Part shown: piece by piece, positions 1 to 9,433 of the stretch
Numbering within the stretch: the first letter of the stretch is position 1
How the letters are laid out: the number at the start of each line of letters is the position of its first letter
From: Branchiostoma belcheri
Taxonomy: Eukaryota > Chordata > Leptocardii > Amphioxiformes > Branchiostomatidae
Reading direction: 5' to 3'
DNA: 64,000 bases
NCBI RefSeq assembly: GCF_001625305.1
Contig: NW_017803858.1
Span: 176,280 to 240,279, forward strand
Made by a program: the position numbers and the translations under genes
Notes under the pieces: generated by a model
Seen by the model: the letters and a program-made list of their open reading frames with translations, nothing else
Told to the model about the DNA's origin: nothing
The model's database searches: none

Positions 1-199
1 CCCCGTTTTTTGGAACTGGGCTAATAAAAGGACAACCGAAGACCACCAAACCCCAGTTCTATAAGCCTGCTACGGAGGCTAATCATACCAGGTATGTGCA
101 GCTCTTACACGCTGATGACCATGGTCAAAGAAAAGCCAAGTATATCAATAAATATAAGTATGAACAAGTATAACATGAGGAATTATAATTTCTACTCTT

Positions 200-690
200 T
201 CTCTTGCACTACAGCCAGCTATGATGGTCTCCACTCTGTTCAATACAATGCAATACAACAGAACTATGCAAAAACTCTGGAAATATTTTGTTGGGAATAT
301 TGGCTGTAGGTAGCTCGCTAGGGTTATGCCATAGGTTTCTGACATTCAAGGACTCAATGAGACTGGCCCTGTCCTGTCTGATCTTGACCACTGCATTGGC
401 TAATTCTGTAAATGTTGGGTCCTTTTGTGGTGTTTTCACATATACAATATATGATACATACATATGATTTAGCCAAACAGCAAGTAATGGATACTAAAAA
501 TCCATCACATGGTAGATTACATTAGGACTTACGTGATGGATTTCCAATATACAAAGTGATGGTCTGAGACTAGTACCGGTCCTGCTGTATTTGACCATTG
601 CCCCTGGTCACTACAGGAACTGTGGTGTTTGCGTTGGATTTAATGATGGCCTGAGACTAACCCTATGCTTAGACTCAGGTGTGAGGAGCC
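200..690 (-). pseudogene. Decayed receptor cytoplasmic-tail coding remnant
   Basis: Minus-strand translation gives stretches resembling the tail of the LRR receptor at 7214-9433: TPQKDPTFTELANAVVKIRQ near 340-440, then across stops an ITESN/TTVPVVT-like segment near 560-640. The segments follow the same order as in that receptor but are broken by stop codons. I read this as the eroded 3' end of the same ancestral receptor locus. No signal peptide or membrane span is present. Low coding integrity; similarity judged by eye. Confidence 0.45.
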
Positions 691-965
691 CAATTGGAAC
701 AACACATCAGAGAGACCAGTCGGCCGCCGAAAGTAAGGTACAAGGAACATTGCAGACCTAGTGCTTATGGCTACTTCTTAGTCATTTTCCACCACCGACA
801 ACACAACCAGAATCACTCGTTCAAACTCTAGTCCACGGATATCTTAGACCGTGAAACCCGCTGGTGGGAACAAGGAGTTACAGAGGCAATATAGATCAAT
901 ATATCAAAGAATGTACAACCCCACCCTCAACAGGGAGGGGGCTAGGGATAGAACACTCAGGCACT
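690..965 (+). pseudogene. Degraded Penelope-like GIY-YIG C-terminal remnant
   Basis: Plus-strand translation around 810-945 reads HNQNHSFKL, stop, STDILDRETRWWEQGVTEAI, stop, followed by a QPHPQQGGG-like stretch. This matches the C-terminal part of GIY-YIG endonuclease regions of Penelope-like elements (pattern ILDRE-RW-ERGVKEAI-.-PSLNRGGG). At least three in-frame stops make it a dead fragment. It is not closely similar to the intact GIY-YIG ORF at 10462-10932, which has DTEQDYFKRGIKEAIYIR at the same place. Confidence 0.6.
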
Positions 966-1029
966 TAGCGTTTGGTGGTCATCACAGCAGTGGTGGTCTT
1001 TGTGTGACTATGAGAATGCAGCTTTGAGC

Positions 1030-1100
1030 GTCGGGCATTCTGGCCTATGTTATATATTGGACTTTTACTGTCCGAAAATTCTGTGATTCGGCTTTTTGTT
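1030..1100 (-). repeat. Isolated copy of the 63-bp receptor-tail repeat
   Basis: The string tattggacttttactgtccg followed by a ttctgtgattcgg-like stretch repeats the 63-bp unit that is tandem at 2883-3168. It lies about 1.7 kb further along the same decayed receptor tail. Confidence 0.5.
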
Positions 1101-1884
1101 ATTATATTTCAGTCCATACCATATGGAGGAAATAAATTGTGTTCTCTCATTTTTCTTCTCCTCCTTCTCTTGCCACACAGTCAAATGGATTCAACTCATT
1201 TTTTAGCCAAGTGACCTGAAATTTAGCATGGAGGTAGAGTGGGCCAATACCCCCACGCGTTTTTTCCCCTTTTTTTTAATACATGCCTTTGAAAATTTTT
1301 ATAAAGGTTTTTGGGGGCATTTTTCGACAGAAAAAATGGATCCTGAGCACTGGTATTACAACCAAATGATTTGAAATTCGGTATAAGGGTACCTTGAACG
1401 TGGGTCTACAGAATAGCAGTCACATATTTGGCATACACCACTTCCAAATGACTCTTTTAAGGGAATTTAATGGCTATTTTCAGCCAAAAAAGGGCAAAAA
1501 GTGCTATACCCGTTCCGCGTTCGATCTAAAGAATGCCCGTTCCATTTGCCGTTGGCCATCGAACACTGCTCGAACACATCGAACATTGCGGGTAACCTGG
1601 GGTCACGTTGCACGCAAATCGTGCGCAATGACCCACACATTCAATTTTATGTGCCTAAGATCATTACGTCATCTACAATCACGACGATGGAATATGCCGA
1701 CCATCCTAATCCTGGGTACCGCAAAGTGTTTTGGAAGGTATGTGTTGCGATATGTTGCCCCATGAAAATACAGTACCAGAGGCAAGCGGGCATGTGATTC
1801 GTAAAATAACTTTATGGTTTATCCATGTGTCGAATATGTGAAGCAAATTGTTTTATCTTTTATATCATACCCGGGCCGCGATAA
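1101..1884. other. Gene-less stretch, repeat-like
   Basis: No supported coding region. It holds two related phrases (gtgacctgaaatttagcatg near 1210 and a tgatttgaaattcggtata-like one near 1370) and clustered CGTTC/GAAC words near 1505-1580, suggesting an old interspersed repeat. The short open frames over 1394-1797 have no recognisable domain. Confidence 0.3.
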
Positions 1885-1954
1885 CGTTCGATAACGGGTT
1901 CCGGACCGGGCCGTACTTTACGGTACGGCCCGGTCCGGAACCCGTTATCGAACG
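1885..1954. repeat. Perfect 32-bp GC-rich hairpin
   Basis: Bases 1885-1916 are the exact reverse complement of 1923-1954 (32 of 32), with the 6-base loop tttacg between. The arms are rich in CCGG. The flanking bases do not pair, so the palindrome ends sharply. Confidence 0.9.
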
Positions 1955-2143
1955 CTTCCATGGCTTCCATAAAACGATTCGAACGCGTTTCGCCCTAACC
2001 GCGTGTGCCCCTTTCGAAAATTCGAATATAGAATCCGGACATTGGAACTGATGTTGTTGCATTTGAGGGTTTAGGGGCACCAACTTTTGGCTCATATTGC
2101 ATTGAAAGGCGCGTTTTCTTGGGTGGGTATGATATAAATAAAA

Positions 2144-2280
2144 TACAACACGGTGTATTCCGCATCGCCCTCGGTCCCGGCCCTCCCGCGAGTCGGATCG
2201 CCCTCCGGCCTGCGGCCGTCGGGCGATCCGACCCGCGGTCGGGCCGATACCTCGGGCGATACGGAATACCCCGTGTTGTA
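2144..2280. repeat. Imperfect 60-bp-arm foldback
   Basis: Arms 2144-2203 and 2221-2280 pair at 51 of 60 positions by hand alignment, around a 17-base loop that is itself partly palindromic. The outer arm starts with tacaacacgg and the inner arm ends cggatcgccc. The arms are strongly GC-rich inside AT-rich flanks, as expected for a foldback or MITE-like insertion. Weak pairing continues outward into A/T-rich sequence. Confidence 0.8.
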
Positions 2281-2724
2281 TTCTATATTTATCTGCTATT
2301 CTATACGTTACTTCCAGCGTAAAATTACGTTGTGTAATATGGCAACAAAGTGTAACAGTGGGGTTCAAGCGGGCAACACAGACTACGTCTTGTATAATAT
2401 AAATCTTATTCAATATGTATGTATAGTGTCATAGTGTATGTAAGTAATGTATAGTTCAATATGCCTGAAGGAAATTGTCTGGAACACAGAACATCAAGAT
2501 GTATAGTTTTATAGTTCATCTATATATTGTTGTATAGACATGTCATGTATAGTTTCCTTTTCTTTGCAATTAGACCTTCGAAATATACCGAATTTCATCA
2601 TTGTTATTATTTGTATACCTGCAATAAGATTGTGAGATAAGAGTGATGTGAAGTTTTGTAAGTAAAGCTGTCGAGATTAAAAGTGCTTCTTCTTGCATTT
2701 TTGTCCACAATTGCATAGTATGAT
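2281..2724. other. AT-rich spacer, nothing recognised
   Basis: No open frame or repeat of note. It separates the foldback from the decayed receptor tail. Confidence 0.5.
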
Positions 2725-3168
2725 TTATCTACAATGTATTTGAGAATCTTTTGCACTGTTTTGCACTGGGGTAAGTTTGGAATAGTCCACTTTTGCGTGG
2801 GAGGGAAATGGACTGAAATATGCTGTATTTGCTCCCAAGCAAATGTCGGCCTTTCTAGCGTATTGCACTTTTACTGTCCGAAGAGTCAGTGGTTGAGTTT
2901 GGAGCATTCAGCCCTGTGTTATATATTGGACTTTTACTGTACGAAGAGTCAGTGGTTGAGTTTGGGGTTTTCAGCCTTTTGTTGTATATTGGACTTTTAG
3001 TGTCCGAAGATTCAGTGGTTGAGTTTGGGGTTTTCAGCCTTTTGTTGTATATTCGACTTTTAGTGTCCGAAGATTCAGTGATAGAGTTTCGGGCATTCAT
3101 CCCTGTGTTATACCGGTATATTGGACTTTTACTGTCCGAAGAGTCAGTGATTGAGTTTTGGCCTTTTG
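2725..3168 (-). pseudogene. Tandem 21-residue receptor-tail repeats (decayed)
   Basis: Minus-strand coding made of 63-bp units. The motif gagtcagtgg or gattcagtgg recurs at 2883, 2946, 3009, 3072 and 3141 (spacings 63, 63, 63, 69). Each unit encodes about 21 residues of the type SPIYNKRLKTPNSTTESSDT, with one tyrosine per unit. The C-terminus of the LRR receptor at 7214 (SNKSPLYKV, and SRLYNKGSTASNSTTGSLG before it) is the same module, so this was once downstream tail or is diverged 3' flank of that gene. It is separated from it by the retrotransposon insertion and by stop codons. Confidence 0.6.
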
Positions 3169-3171
3169 GCC

Positions 3172-3268
3172 TTTTATTATACCCTGTTACGGGTGGCGTT
3201 TTATTATACCCTGTTACGGGTGGCGTTTTGGCCTTTTGGCCTTTTATTATACCCTGTTACGGGTGGCG
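3172..3268. repeat. Three copies of a 27-bp repeat
   Basis: Copies at 3172-3198, 3199-3225 and 3242-3268 share ttttattataccctgttacg followed by ggtggcg. The last two are separated by the doublet ttttggcc-ttttggcc. The third copy runs into the left 75-bp direct repeat of the retrotransposon, so slippage at the insertion junction is a plausible origin. Confidence 0.8.
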
Positions 3269-3333
3269 TTCAACTGACGAACCCACTGGTGAGGCATACC
3301 ACTACCATCATACAAGGTGTGTTTTTTAAACTT
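3259..3333. repeat. Left 75-bp direct repeat flanking retrotransposon
   Basis: Identical to 7147-7221 at 74 of 75 bases (an a/g difference after caactgacga/g). It begins acgggtggcg and ends ttttttaaactt. It is interpreted as a long target-site duplication because the right copy contains the stop codon of the LRR receptor. Confidence 0.85.
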
Positions 3334-3624
3334 ATCTTTCTGGACACCAGTGACTTCCAGGAATAGACTGGATGACAACCGGGAATAGACTGGAGACGGC
3401 GCGGAGAGACAGCTGACGGCTGGGAAAGGCCAGCGCGGGGGGTGTAGGGATGAGCAGTCCGGACACCAGCTCAGAGATGAGTACATACCCCACTGATTGC
3501 TACAAGTTCATATAAGAAGAAATGCCCCCAGGGTCTTGATCGAAAGAGGGGGGAGGATAATAGACCCGTTAGGACAGACGACACGGAGACGTACAGGAAT
3601 TGTTTACGACCACGAGCTCGGAAA

Positions 3625-4383
3625 ATGGCGTACGGCTCTGAGTGTCCAGTTTGTTGGTGCGGCAGAACATTTCAAAGCACCAGAGGTTTAAGAATCCACC
3701 AAAGGAAGTTGAGATGCTACGCAGTTAAAACAGTGGTAGAGACGAGTGAGGCTGTAACACCGAGGGAAGAGAGTATCCCGGATTTGCCGAACATTTATAA
3801 CCAGCCGATAGAAGCGGATCGCACTGGAGGGAGTTATCCAGGTCAGTCGAGAGATAACCTAGGGCAGGTTGCAGACCACAGTACCCAGGTAAATCCACCG
3901 CAAGTGTCGGCTGGGGAGGTTAGAGGCAGGAAGGGAAAGGTAAAATGGCCAAAGATGGCAGATGAGAAGACTTGGCGTGAGTTTGATGAAGACACCAGCA
4001 AGATGCTGAAGAAGAAACTGAAAGGATCAGCTAAGGAAAAGTTAGAAGTGATTGGCGATTTGATTTATGACTTTGGAGAAGAGAGGTTTGGAGTTGACAA
4101 ACCGCGTGAAAGAGATCCTGTATCCAAACCAAGCAGGTGACAGCGGATAATCGCTAGATTGAAGAAAGAGTTGAGATGTCTAAAGCATAAATGGAGGAAG
4201 GCAGTATCAGATGAGAAGCCAGGACTTGAAGCGCTGCAGCGTCAAGTTCGACAGAAACTCGATTCACTTAAGCGTGCTGAAAGACAGCGAGTGAAGAGAA
4301 AGGACAGAGAAAAGGCTAGGCGGGCCTTTTTCCAAAACCCGCATCGGTTCACTAAAAAGCTTTTTGAACAGAGTAAAAGCTGA
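3625..4383 (+). pseudogene. Retrotransposon N-terminal part: C2H2 finger and basic region
   Basis: Starts at ATG 3625. CPVCWCGRTFQSTRGLRIHQ with a following C gives a C-x4-C/H-type DNA-binding finger near residues 8-32, typical of the N-terminus of RLE-type retrotransposon proteins. A charged region then follows (KKKLKGSAKEKLEVIGDLIY). A TGA at 4138-4140 interrupts the frame. The same frame continues after it with a Lys/Arg-rich segment (LKKELRCLKHKWRKAV) to a second stop at 4381. The reverse transcriptase domain lies downstream in shifted frames. Confidence 0.7.
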
Positions 4384-4703
4384 ACATTCAGAAGAAGGAC
4401 CTGGAGGGCCACCTGCGGGGTGTATACTCTGATGAGCATCGTGACGCACCAATGCCCGACATTGGAGGTTTAGTAAGACCACCACAGCCAGGTGTTGAGT
4501 TTGATGTATCAGAGCCCAGGTTCAAGGAGGTTGCTAGTTTTATCGAAAAGGCGCGAGCAGCGTCGGCACCTGGTCCAAATGGAGTCCCGTACAAAGTGTA
4601 CAAGAAATGTGAGAAGCTAAAGAGAGTCCTCTGGAGATTGCTGAAGGTGGTTTGGAGAAAGGATGTGGTCCTGGAACAAGGCGGATGGTGTGTACATCCC
4701 TAA
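4384..4703 (+). pseudogene. Retrotransposon linker and RT start, frame-shifted
   Basis: In frame 3 of this stretch the translation runs through VRPPQPGVEFDVSEPRF and ASAPGPNGVPYKVYKKC, the conserved segment just before reverse transcriptase motif 1 (A-G-P-N/D-G-pattern). Near 4680 the frame runs off into GGWCVHP and stops, while the expected continuation (ADGVYIPKEENS) appears in the next frame. One frameshift therefore separates it from the long ORF at 4663-6939. Confidence 0.7.
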
Positions 4704-6939
4704 GGAAGAGAACTCTAGCACGATAGGACAGTTCAGGCCAATATCCTTGCTGAACGTGGAAGGTAAAATAATGCTCGGTGTGCTAGCAAGCAGAGTGACG
4801 TCGTTTTTTTTAGAGAACGGACTTGTCAACACATCTGTGCAGAAGGCAGGTGTGCCTGGTTTCTCAGGGTGCCTGGAACACAGCAGCATGATATGGCATA
4901 CCATACAGTCAGCGAAGAAGTCAAGAAAGAGCCTGAGTGTTGTTTGGCTGGATCTAGCAAATGCCTATGGCTCAGTACCCCATGCACTCATCAAGTTTGC
5001 TATGCAGTTCCTATGGATTCCAGACAAAGTCACAAACTATGTCATGCAATACTATGACAACTTTCATATGCGTTTTTCAACCACACAGTACACAACTGAG
5101 TGGCAGAGATTGGAAGTTGGCATTCCGATGGGGTGTGCTATATCACCAATCCTGTTTGTGCTAGCAATGGAGGTGATGACAAGGAGCGCAGAGCGAATGG
5201 GACCTGGGGTGTCGCTCGAGGGTTCGGAAGAACTGCCATCGATCAGAGCATTTATGGACGATCTGACACTCCTAAACCCAAATACCACAGCGTCTCAGAG
5301 AATCTTGGACAGACTGGATGAACTGATGGTTTGGGCTAGAATGAAGTTCAAGACCAAGAAATCCAGGAGTCTGGTCCTAAAACAAGGGACGCTGGCTGAC
5401 TACCATTTCAACCTGAGTGGGGAGCAGATCCCAACCATCCAAGAGCAGCCTGTCAAGAGCCTTGGTCGGTGGTACACTGAGGACCTCAAAGACACTAAGC
5501 GAGTTCAAGAGACAGCAAAGCTCATACGAGAGGGGTTAGAGGCAATAGACAACAGTGGTCTGCCTGGAAAACTGAAGCTTTGGTGTCTACAGTATGGGCT
5601 TATGCCAAGGATCATGTGGCCTTTAACAGTGTATGAGGTAGCTTTAAGCCACGTGGAAGCCATGGAACGCAACATCAATACGTATGTAAAGAAATGGCTG
5701 GGAGTGCCGAACAGCCTCACAAACATTGCAATTCACAGTAGGAAGGCAAAGCTGAATATCCCAGTGCGATCACTTGTGGAAGAGTTTAAGGTGGCCAAAG
5801 TGAGAACCTCCATGACCTTAAGTAACTCCAAAGACCCAGTGATTAGAAACTTTCAGCCTGATTTAAGGTCTGGAAGAAAGTGGAGAGTAAGTGCTGCGGT
5901 AGAAGAAGCTGAGGCGAGGCTTAGGCACAAGGAAGTAGTTGGTGCGACCCAGACTGGCCGTCAAGGACTTGGGCTGATTCGTCACAAGTGGTGGTCATCG
6001 GCAACGGAGAAGGAGCGAAGAGAGATGGTTGTGCAGGAAGTAAGAGAACAGGAAGAAGAGAAGAGGGTTGCTGTAGCAGCCGGACAGGCTAAGCAGGGAA
6101 TGTGGACAACCTGGGAGAGTGTTGAGCAAAGGAACATTTCATTTAATGTCCTGTGGCAGATGGAACCTCTCCGCATCTCGTTCCTGTGGCGCTCCACGTA
6201 CGATCTTCTACCGACACCAGCGAATCTGAGTAAATGGTATGAGGAGCGGTCAGACTGTTGTGCAGCATGTGGGCAGAAGGGCACCTTGCAACATATCCTC
6301 AGCGCATGTCCATCCGCACTCTCTAGTGGGAAATATACGTGGAGGCACAACAATGTACTGAGAGTGATAGTGGACGCTATCAAGGGGAGAGTTGAATGTG
6401 TCAACGCCGAGGAGGTACCCGCCGGTAATCAGTACTTCACCCCATTTCTGAAGGAAGGTTCCCAGCCGAGGAAAGACACCAGCTCCAAGCGTAAACCTAG
6501 CATCCTTTCAGCTGCAAACGACTGGAAAGTAAAGGCCGACCTGGATGGGGAAGGCGGTTTCCCACAGGAAATTGCTCTTACGCTATTGCGCCCTGATATA
6601 GTAATCTGGTCGGAGAGTTCTAGAGAGGTGGTGTTTGGAGAACTTTCAGTGCCATGGGAGGGCAATATAGAGGAGGCTTATGAACGGAAGTTAACAAGAT
6701 ATGCAGAACTGGAGGCAGTGTGCAGGGACAAAGGCTGGAGGACATCATGCTACCCTTTCGAATTAGCATGCAGAGGGTTTGTTGCCGCATCTCTTCACAA
6801 ATGGCTAAACAAGATGGGTCTCAGCAGAAAAGAAATCAAATCAACAACAAGAGCAGCAGCAGAAGCAGCGGAGGCAGGATCTGCATGGATCTGGAACAAG
6901 TACCTACTTGAGGAAAGGCGGAAGCGAAGCGACCGTTAG
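4663..6939 (+). CDS. Reverse transcriptase-endonuclease ORF of non-LTR element
   Basis: 758 residues. RT blocks seen: FRPISLLN (24-31); LDLANAYGSVPH with the first catalytic Asp at 97; GIPMGCAISPILF (about 143-155); FMDD at 197-200 with the catalytic Asp pair. A zinc knuckle-like CAACGQKGTLQHILSACP follows in the C-terminal half. Near the end RPDIVIWSESSREVVFGELS with VPWE and a downstream KLTRYAELE segment looks like the PD-(D/E)xK endonuclease of R2-class elements. The natural N-terminus is upstream in other frames, so the first ATG is only the start of the open frame. It replicates through target-primed reverse transcription in this family. This copy is probably inactive because of the upstream breaks. 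Confidence 0.85.
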   Translation: MWSWNKADGVYIPKEENSSTIGQFRPISLLNVEGKIMLGVLASRVTSFFLENGLVNTSVQKAGVPGFSGCLEHSSMIWHTIQSAKKSRKSLSVVWLDLANAYGSVPHALIKFAMQFLWIPDKVTNYVMQYYDNFHMRFSTTQYTTEWQRLEVGIPMGCAISPILFVLAMEVMTRSAERMGPGVSLEGSEELPSIRAFMDDLTLLNPNTTASQRILDRLDELMVWARMKFKTKKSRSLVLKQGTLADYHFNLSGEQIPTIQEQPVKSLGRWYTEDLKDTKRVQETAKLIREGLEAIDNSGLPGKLKLWCLQYGLMPRIMWPLTVYEVALSHVEAMERNINTYVKKWLGVPNSLTNIAIHSRKAKLNIPVRSLVEEFKVAKVRTSMTLSNSKDPVIRNFQPDLRSGRKWRVSAAVEEAEARLRHKEVVGATQTGRQGLGLIRHKWWSSATEKERREMVVQEVREQEEEKRVAVAAGQAKQGMWTTWESVEQRNISFNVLWQMEPLRISFLWRSTYDLLPTPANLSKWYEERSDCCAACGQKGTLQHILSACPSALSSGKYTWRHNNVLRVIVDAIKGRVECVNAEEVPAGNQYFTPFLKEGSQPRKDTSSKRKPSILSAANDWKVKADLDGEGGFPQEIALTLLRPDIVIWSESSREVVFGELSVPWEGNIEEAYERKLTRYAELEAVCRDKGWRTSCYPFELACRGFVAASLHKWLNKMGLSRKEIKSTTRAAAEAAEAGSAWIWNKYLLEERRKRSDR

Positions 6940-7146
6940 CATTCACCTATGACAGTCACCAGCCGTCAGGTGTTTCGAACTCTGACTCCGCTTCGAACTT
7001 CGAACGCTGCACCAGTAATGGAACAATGTTTTAAAAGTCAATCGTCAGGACTGATGGCGACAGCTCACCAGTGGGTGGTGGTGCTTTTTGCACTGCTGGC
7101 CCCCCACCCCGAGGGAATATTGAACTAAGGGCCGAAATTCCCCATG

Positions 7147-7221
7147 ACGGGTGGCGTTCAACTGACGAGCCCACTGGTGAGGCATACCACTACCATCATA
7201 CAAGGTGTGTTTTTTAAACTT
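7147..7221. repeat. Right 75-bp direct repeat flanking retrotransposon
   Basis: Second copy of the repeat at 3259-3333. The LRR receptor stop codon (minus strand TAA, 7214-7216) lies within it. Confidence 0.85.
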
Positions 7222-9433
7222 TATATAATGGACTTTTATTTGAGCCCAAGGATCCAGTGGTTGAGTTTGAGGCAGTCGACCCTTTGTTATATAATCGGCT
7301 TCCATTGTCCAAGGATTTAGTGCTAGCCTGATGCCTTATTTGTCCATGACCACTGACTGGTACATCAGCTGTGATGTTTAAGTTGGATTCAGTGATGGCT
7401 TGAGACTGGCCCTGTCCTGTCTTAACATGATGGTTATCATTATCTTCATACTGGTCACTGGTCACTACAGTAACAGTAGCTGTGGTGTTTGTGCTGGCCT
7501 GAGACTGGCCCTGCCTTGTCTGTTTATGTCTGTCTACATCTTCATACTGGTGATTAGAATCACGTCTAGTTATAATTACAGATGGTATATTTCTGTTGGA
7601 TTTAGGTACAGTCATAGACTGGCCCTTCCCTGTGTGATTAAGCCGGTCTACATCTTCATACTCATGATCAAGACCACTAGTTACTACAACATCTGTGGCG
7701 TTTGTGGTGTGCAAAGCAGGGTTGGTATTCAAACCTGAATCAGAATTCCTCTTCCTCCTTTTGCACCAGATTGTCAAAATGACAATAACAGCGAGAAATA
7801 CCACTGAACCAACAACAGCTGAAGTGACAACCGGTACTAGTGGAAAACTGAGACTAGTTTCATGGGAAGTACAAGTGACTGCAACAGTTGAAGCTGTTGA
7901 CCTGTCAACTGTTGAGTCAACATTGCGTTTGTGATGAAAGGTGCCATTATAACAGTTTTCTGTATTGCCAAACGAAGAAGTTGACACTGCAGATGAGCTT
8001 TGGGCCTCAACACTTGGTGTTGATTCGGTTGGGTCATTACAGATAAGATCGTTGGGACTGACATCTTTAAGTTTATGTCCTGAGAGGTTGGCAGGTTGTA
8101 CACATGTTATCTGTTTTAGAACTGCAGAAGTTTCAACCATTGTTTGCCTAAAGGGAGTCATCTTACAGTCACACTGCCACGGGTTGTTGTCAATATATAA
8201 TTCAGGAATGGATGCCAACGTGTCATTGGCTGACAGGGGAAGGACAGTTAGCTGGTTTGACTGCAGGTTCAAATGTTTGAGGGAAGGTAGATTTGAGAAT
8301 GTGCCAACCTGAATGCTGTGTATGTTGTTGGAGTTCAGGTACAGTTTTTCAAGGCTGGGTAGATTTGAGAATGTGCCAGCCCGAATGCTTGATATTTGAT
8401 TGTCGTTAAGATTCAAAACGCAGAGCCAAATTGAATTTGAGAATGCGCCAACCTGAATGATGTGTATGTTGTTAGAGTTCAGGTACAAGTTTACAAGGCT
8501 GGGTAGATTTGAGAATGTGCCAGACGGAATGCTGGTTATGTTATTGGACCGCAGGTTCAACTGTTTGAGCTCAGGTAGATTTGAGAATGCACCAACTTGA
8601 ATGCTGGTTATGTTGTTGAAATTGAGGTTTAACCACCAGAGCCTGGGTAGATTTGAGAATGTGCCAATCTGAATTCTGGATATGCTGTTGGAGTTCAGGT
8701 GCAATTGTTGGAGCTTTGGTAGATTTGAGAAGACAACCTGAATGTTTGATATTTGGTTGAAGTCAATGTTCAATATAAATATATTCGAGAATGTGCCAAC
8801 CTGAATGCTGGATATCTGGTTATAGTCAAGCTTCAACCAGATCTCGGTTAGATTTGAGAATGTGCCAGCCTGAATGTTGGATATCTGGTTGTAGTGAAGG
8901 CCCAAATAATGGAGTTTAGGTAGATTCGAGACTGCACCAACCTGAATGCTGGTTATCTTGTTGAAGCTAAGGTACAGATATTCGAGCTTAGGTAGATAAG
9001 AGAATGTGCCAACCTTAATAATGGATAGTCGGTTGGATATAAGTTCCAAGCGCTGGAGCTTGGGTAAATTTGAGATTGCCCCTACATCAATTCTGGATAT
9101 TTGGTTGGTGTTAATGACCAACCTGCAGAGCTGGGGAGGATTTGAGAATGTACCAAACTTAAGGCTGGTTAACTTGTTGGATCCCAAATACAATAATGTG
9201 AGCGAGGGTAGATTTGAGAGTACGCCAGGTTGAATACTAGTTATCTCATCATAGTTTAAATCTAACGTGTGTGTGGATGATGGAAGGTTCTGAGGGATGT
9301 TGGTAAGGCCCATGTTGGGATAATTGCAGTACATGTAGTCTAATTTTGCACAGTTGCAGTCAGCTTCTGGCATGTTGGGCTCCTTCAGGATGATGAGAAG
9401 AAAAATCAGCAGGTGTTGCAGCTTTCTTCCCAT
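7214..9433 (-). CDS. Leucine-rich repeat transmembrane receptor
   Basis: 739 residues in one exon. Signal peptide 1-about 20 (hydrophobic LLIFLLIILK). LRRNT cysteines at 26-36. About fourteen 24-residue repeats of the type FSNLPxLxxLxLxxNxIxxI span 54-400, one of them shortened near 228-236. LRRCT 416-465 starts NNPWQCDC. A Ser/Thr-rich stalk leads to a membrane span at about 533-556 (VVTSAVVGSVVFLAVIVILT), then a basic stop-transfer KRRKR. The 180-residue cytoplasmic tail has YEDVD at 592 and 630, QYEDN at 661, and SPLY near the end, likely phosphotyrosine docking sites. Type I surface protein; LRR receptors of this layout act in recognition or adhesion, ligand unknown. The start is at the only Met before the signal sequence. 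A retrotransposon sits immediately 3' of the stop. Confidence 0.9.
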   Translation of the reverse strand: MGRKLQHLLIFLLIILKEPNMPEADCNCAKLDYMYCNYPNMGLTNIPQNLPSSTHTLDLNYDEITSIQPGVLSNLPSLTLLYLGSNKLTSLKFGTFSNPPQLCRLVINTNQISRIDVGAISNLPKLQRLELISNRLSIIKVGTFSYLPKLEYLYLSFNKITSIQVGAVSNLPKLHYLGLHYNQISNIQAGTFSNLTEIWLKLDYNQISSIQVGTFSNIFILNIDFNQISNIQVVFSNLPKLQQLHLNSNSISRIQIGTFSNLPRLWWLNLNFNNITSIQVGAFSNLPELKQLNLRSNNITSIPSGTFSNLPSLVNLYLNSNNIHIIQVGAFSNSIWLCVLNLNDNQISSIRAGTFSNLPSLEKLYLNSNNIHSIQVGTFSNLPSLKHLNLQSNQLTVLPLSANDTLASIPELYIDNNPWQCDCKMTPFRQTMVETSAVLKQITCVQPANLSGHKLKDVSPNDLICNDPTESTPSVEAQSSSAVSTSSFGNTENCYNGTFHHKRNVDSTVDRSTASTVAVTCTSHETSLSFPLVPVVTSAVVGSVVFLAVIVILTIWCKRRKRNSDSGLNTNPALHTTNATDVVVTSGLDHEYEDVDRLNHTGKGQSMTVPKSNRNIPSVIITRRDSNHQYEDVDRHKQTRQGQSQASTNTTATVTVVTSDQYEDNDNHHVKTGQGQSQAITESNLNITADVPVSGHGQIRHQASTKSLDNGSRLYNKGSTASNSTTGSLGSNKSPLYKV

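Larger units (their letters stand above)
3334..7146 (+). mobile_element. RLE-type non-LTR retrotransposon (degraded)
   Basis: A 3.8-kb element between two 75-bp direct repeats. It encodes, in order, a C2H2 finger (3640-3720), a basic region, a reverse transcriptase with an FMDD active site, a Cys-Cys-His-Cys knuckle and a PD-(D/E)xK-like endonuclease segment. That order is the layout of R2/NeSL/Hero-type elements that use a restriction-like endonuclease. There is one in-frame TGA (4138) and two frame breaks (near 4383 and near 4680), all in the first 40 percent, so this copy should not be autonomous. No long poly-A is seen at the 3' end. Confidence 0.8.

Noticed and set aside
1865..2413. 182-residue Arg/Gly-rich minus-strand frame and its plus-strand counterparts at 2119-2434
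   Set aside because: Produced by the two GC-rich palindromes, which read similarly on both strands; no domain.
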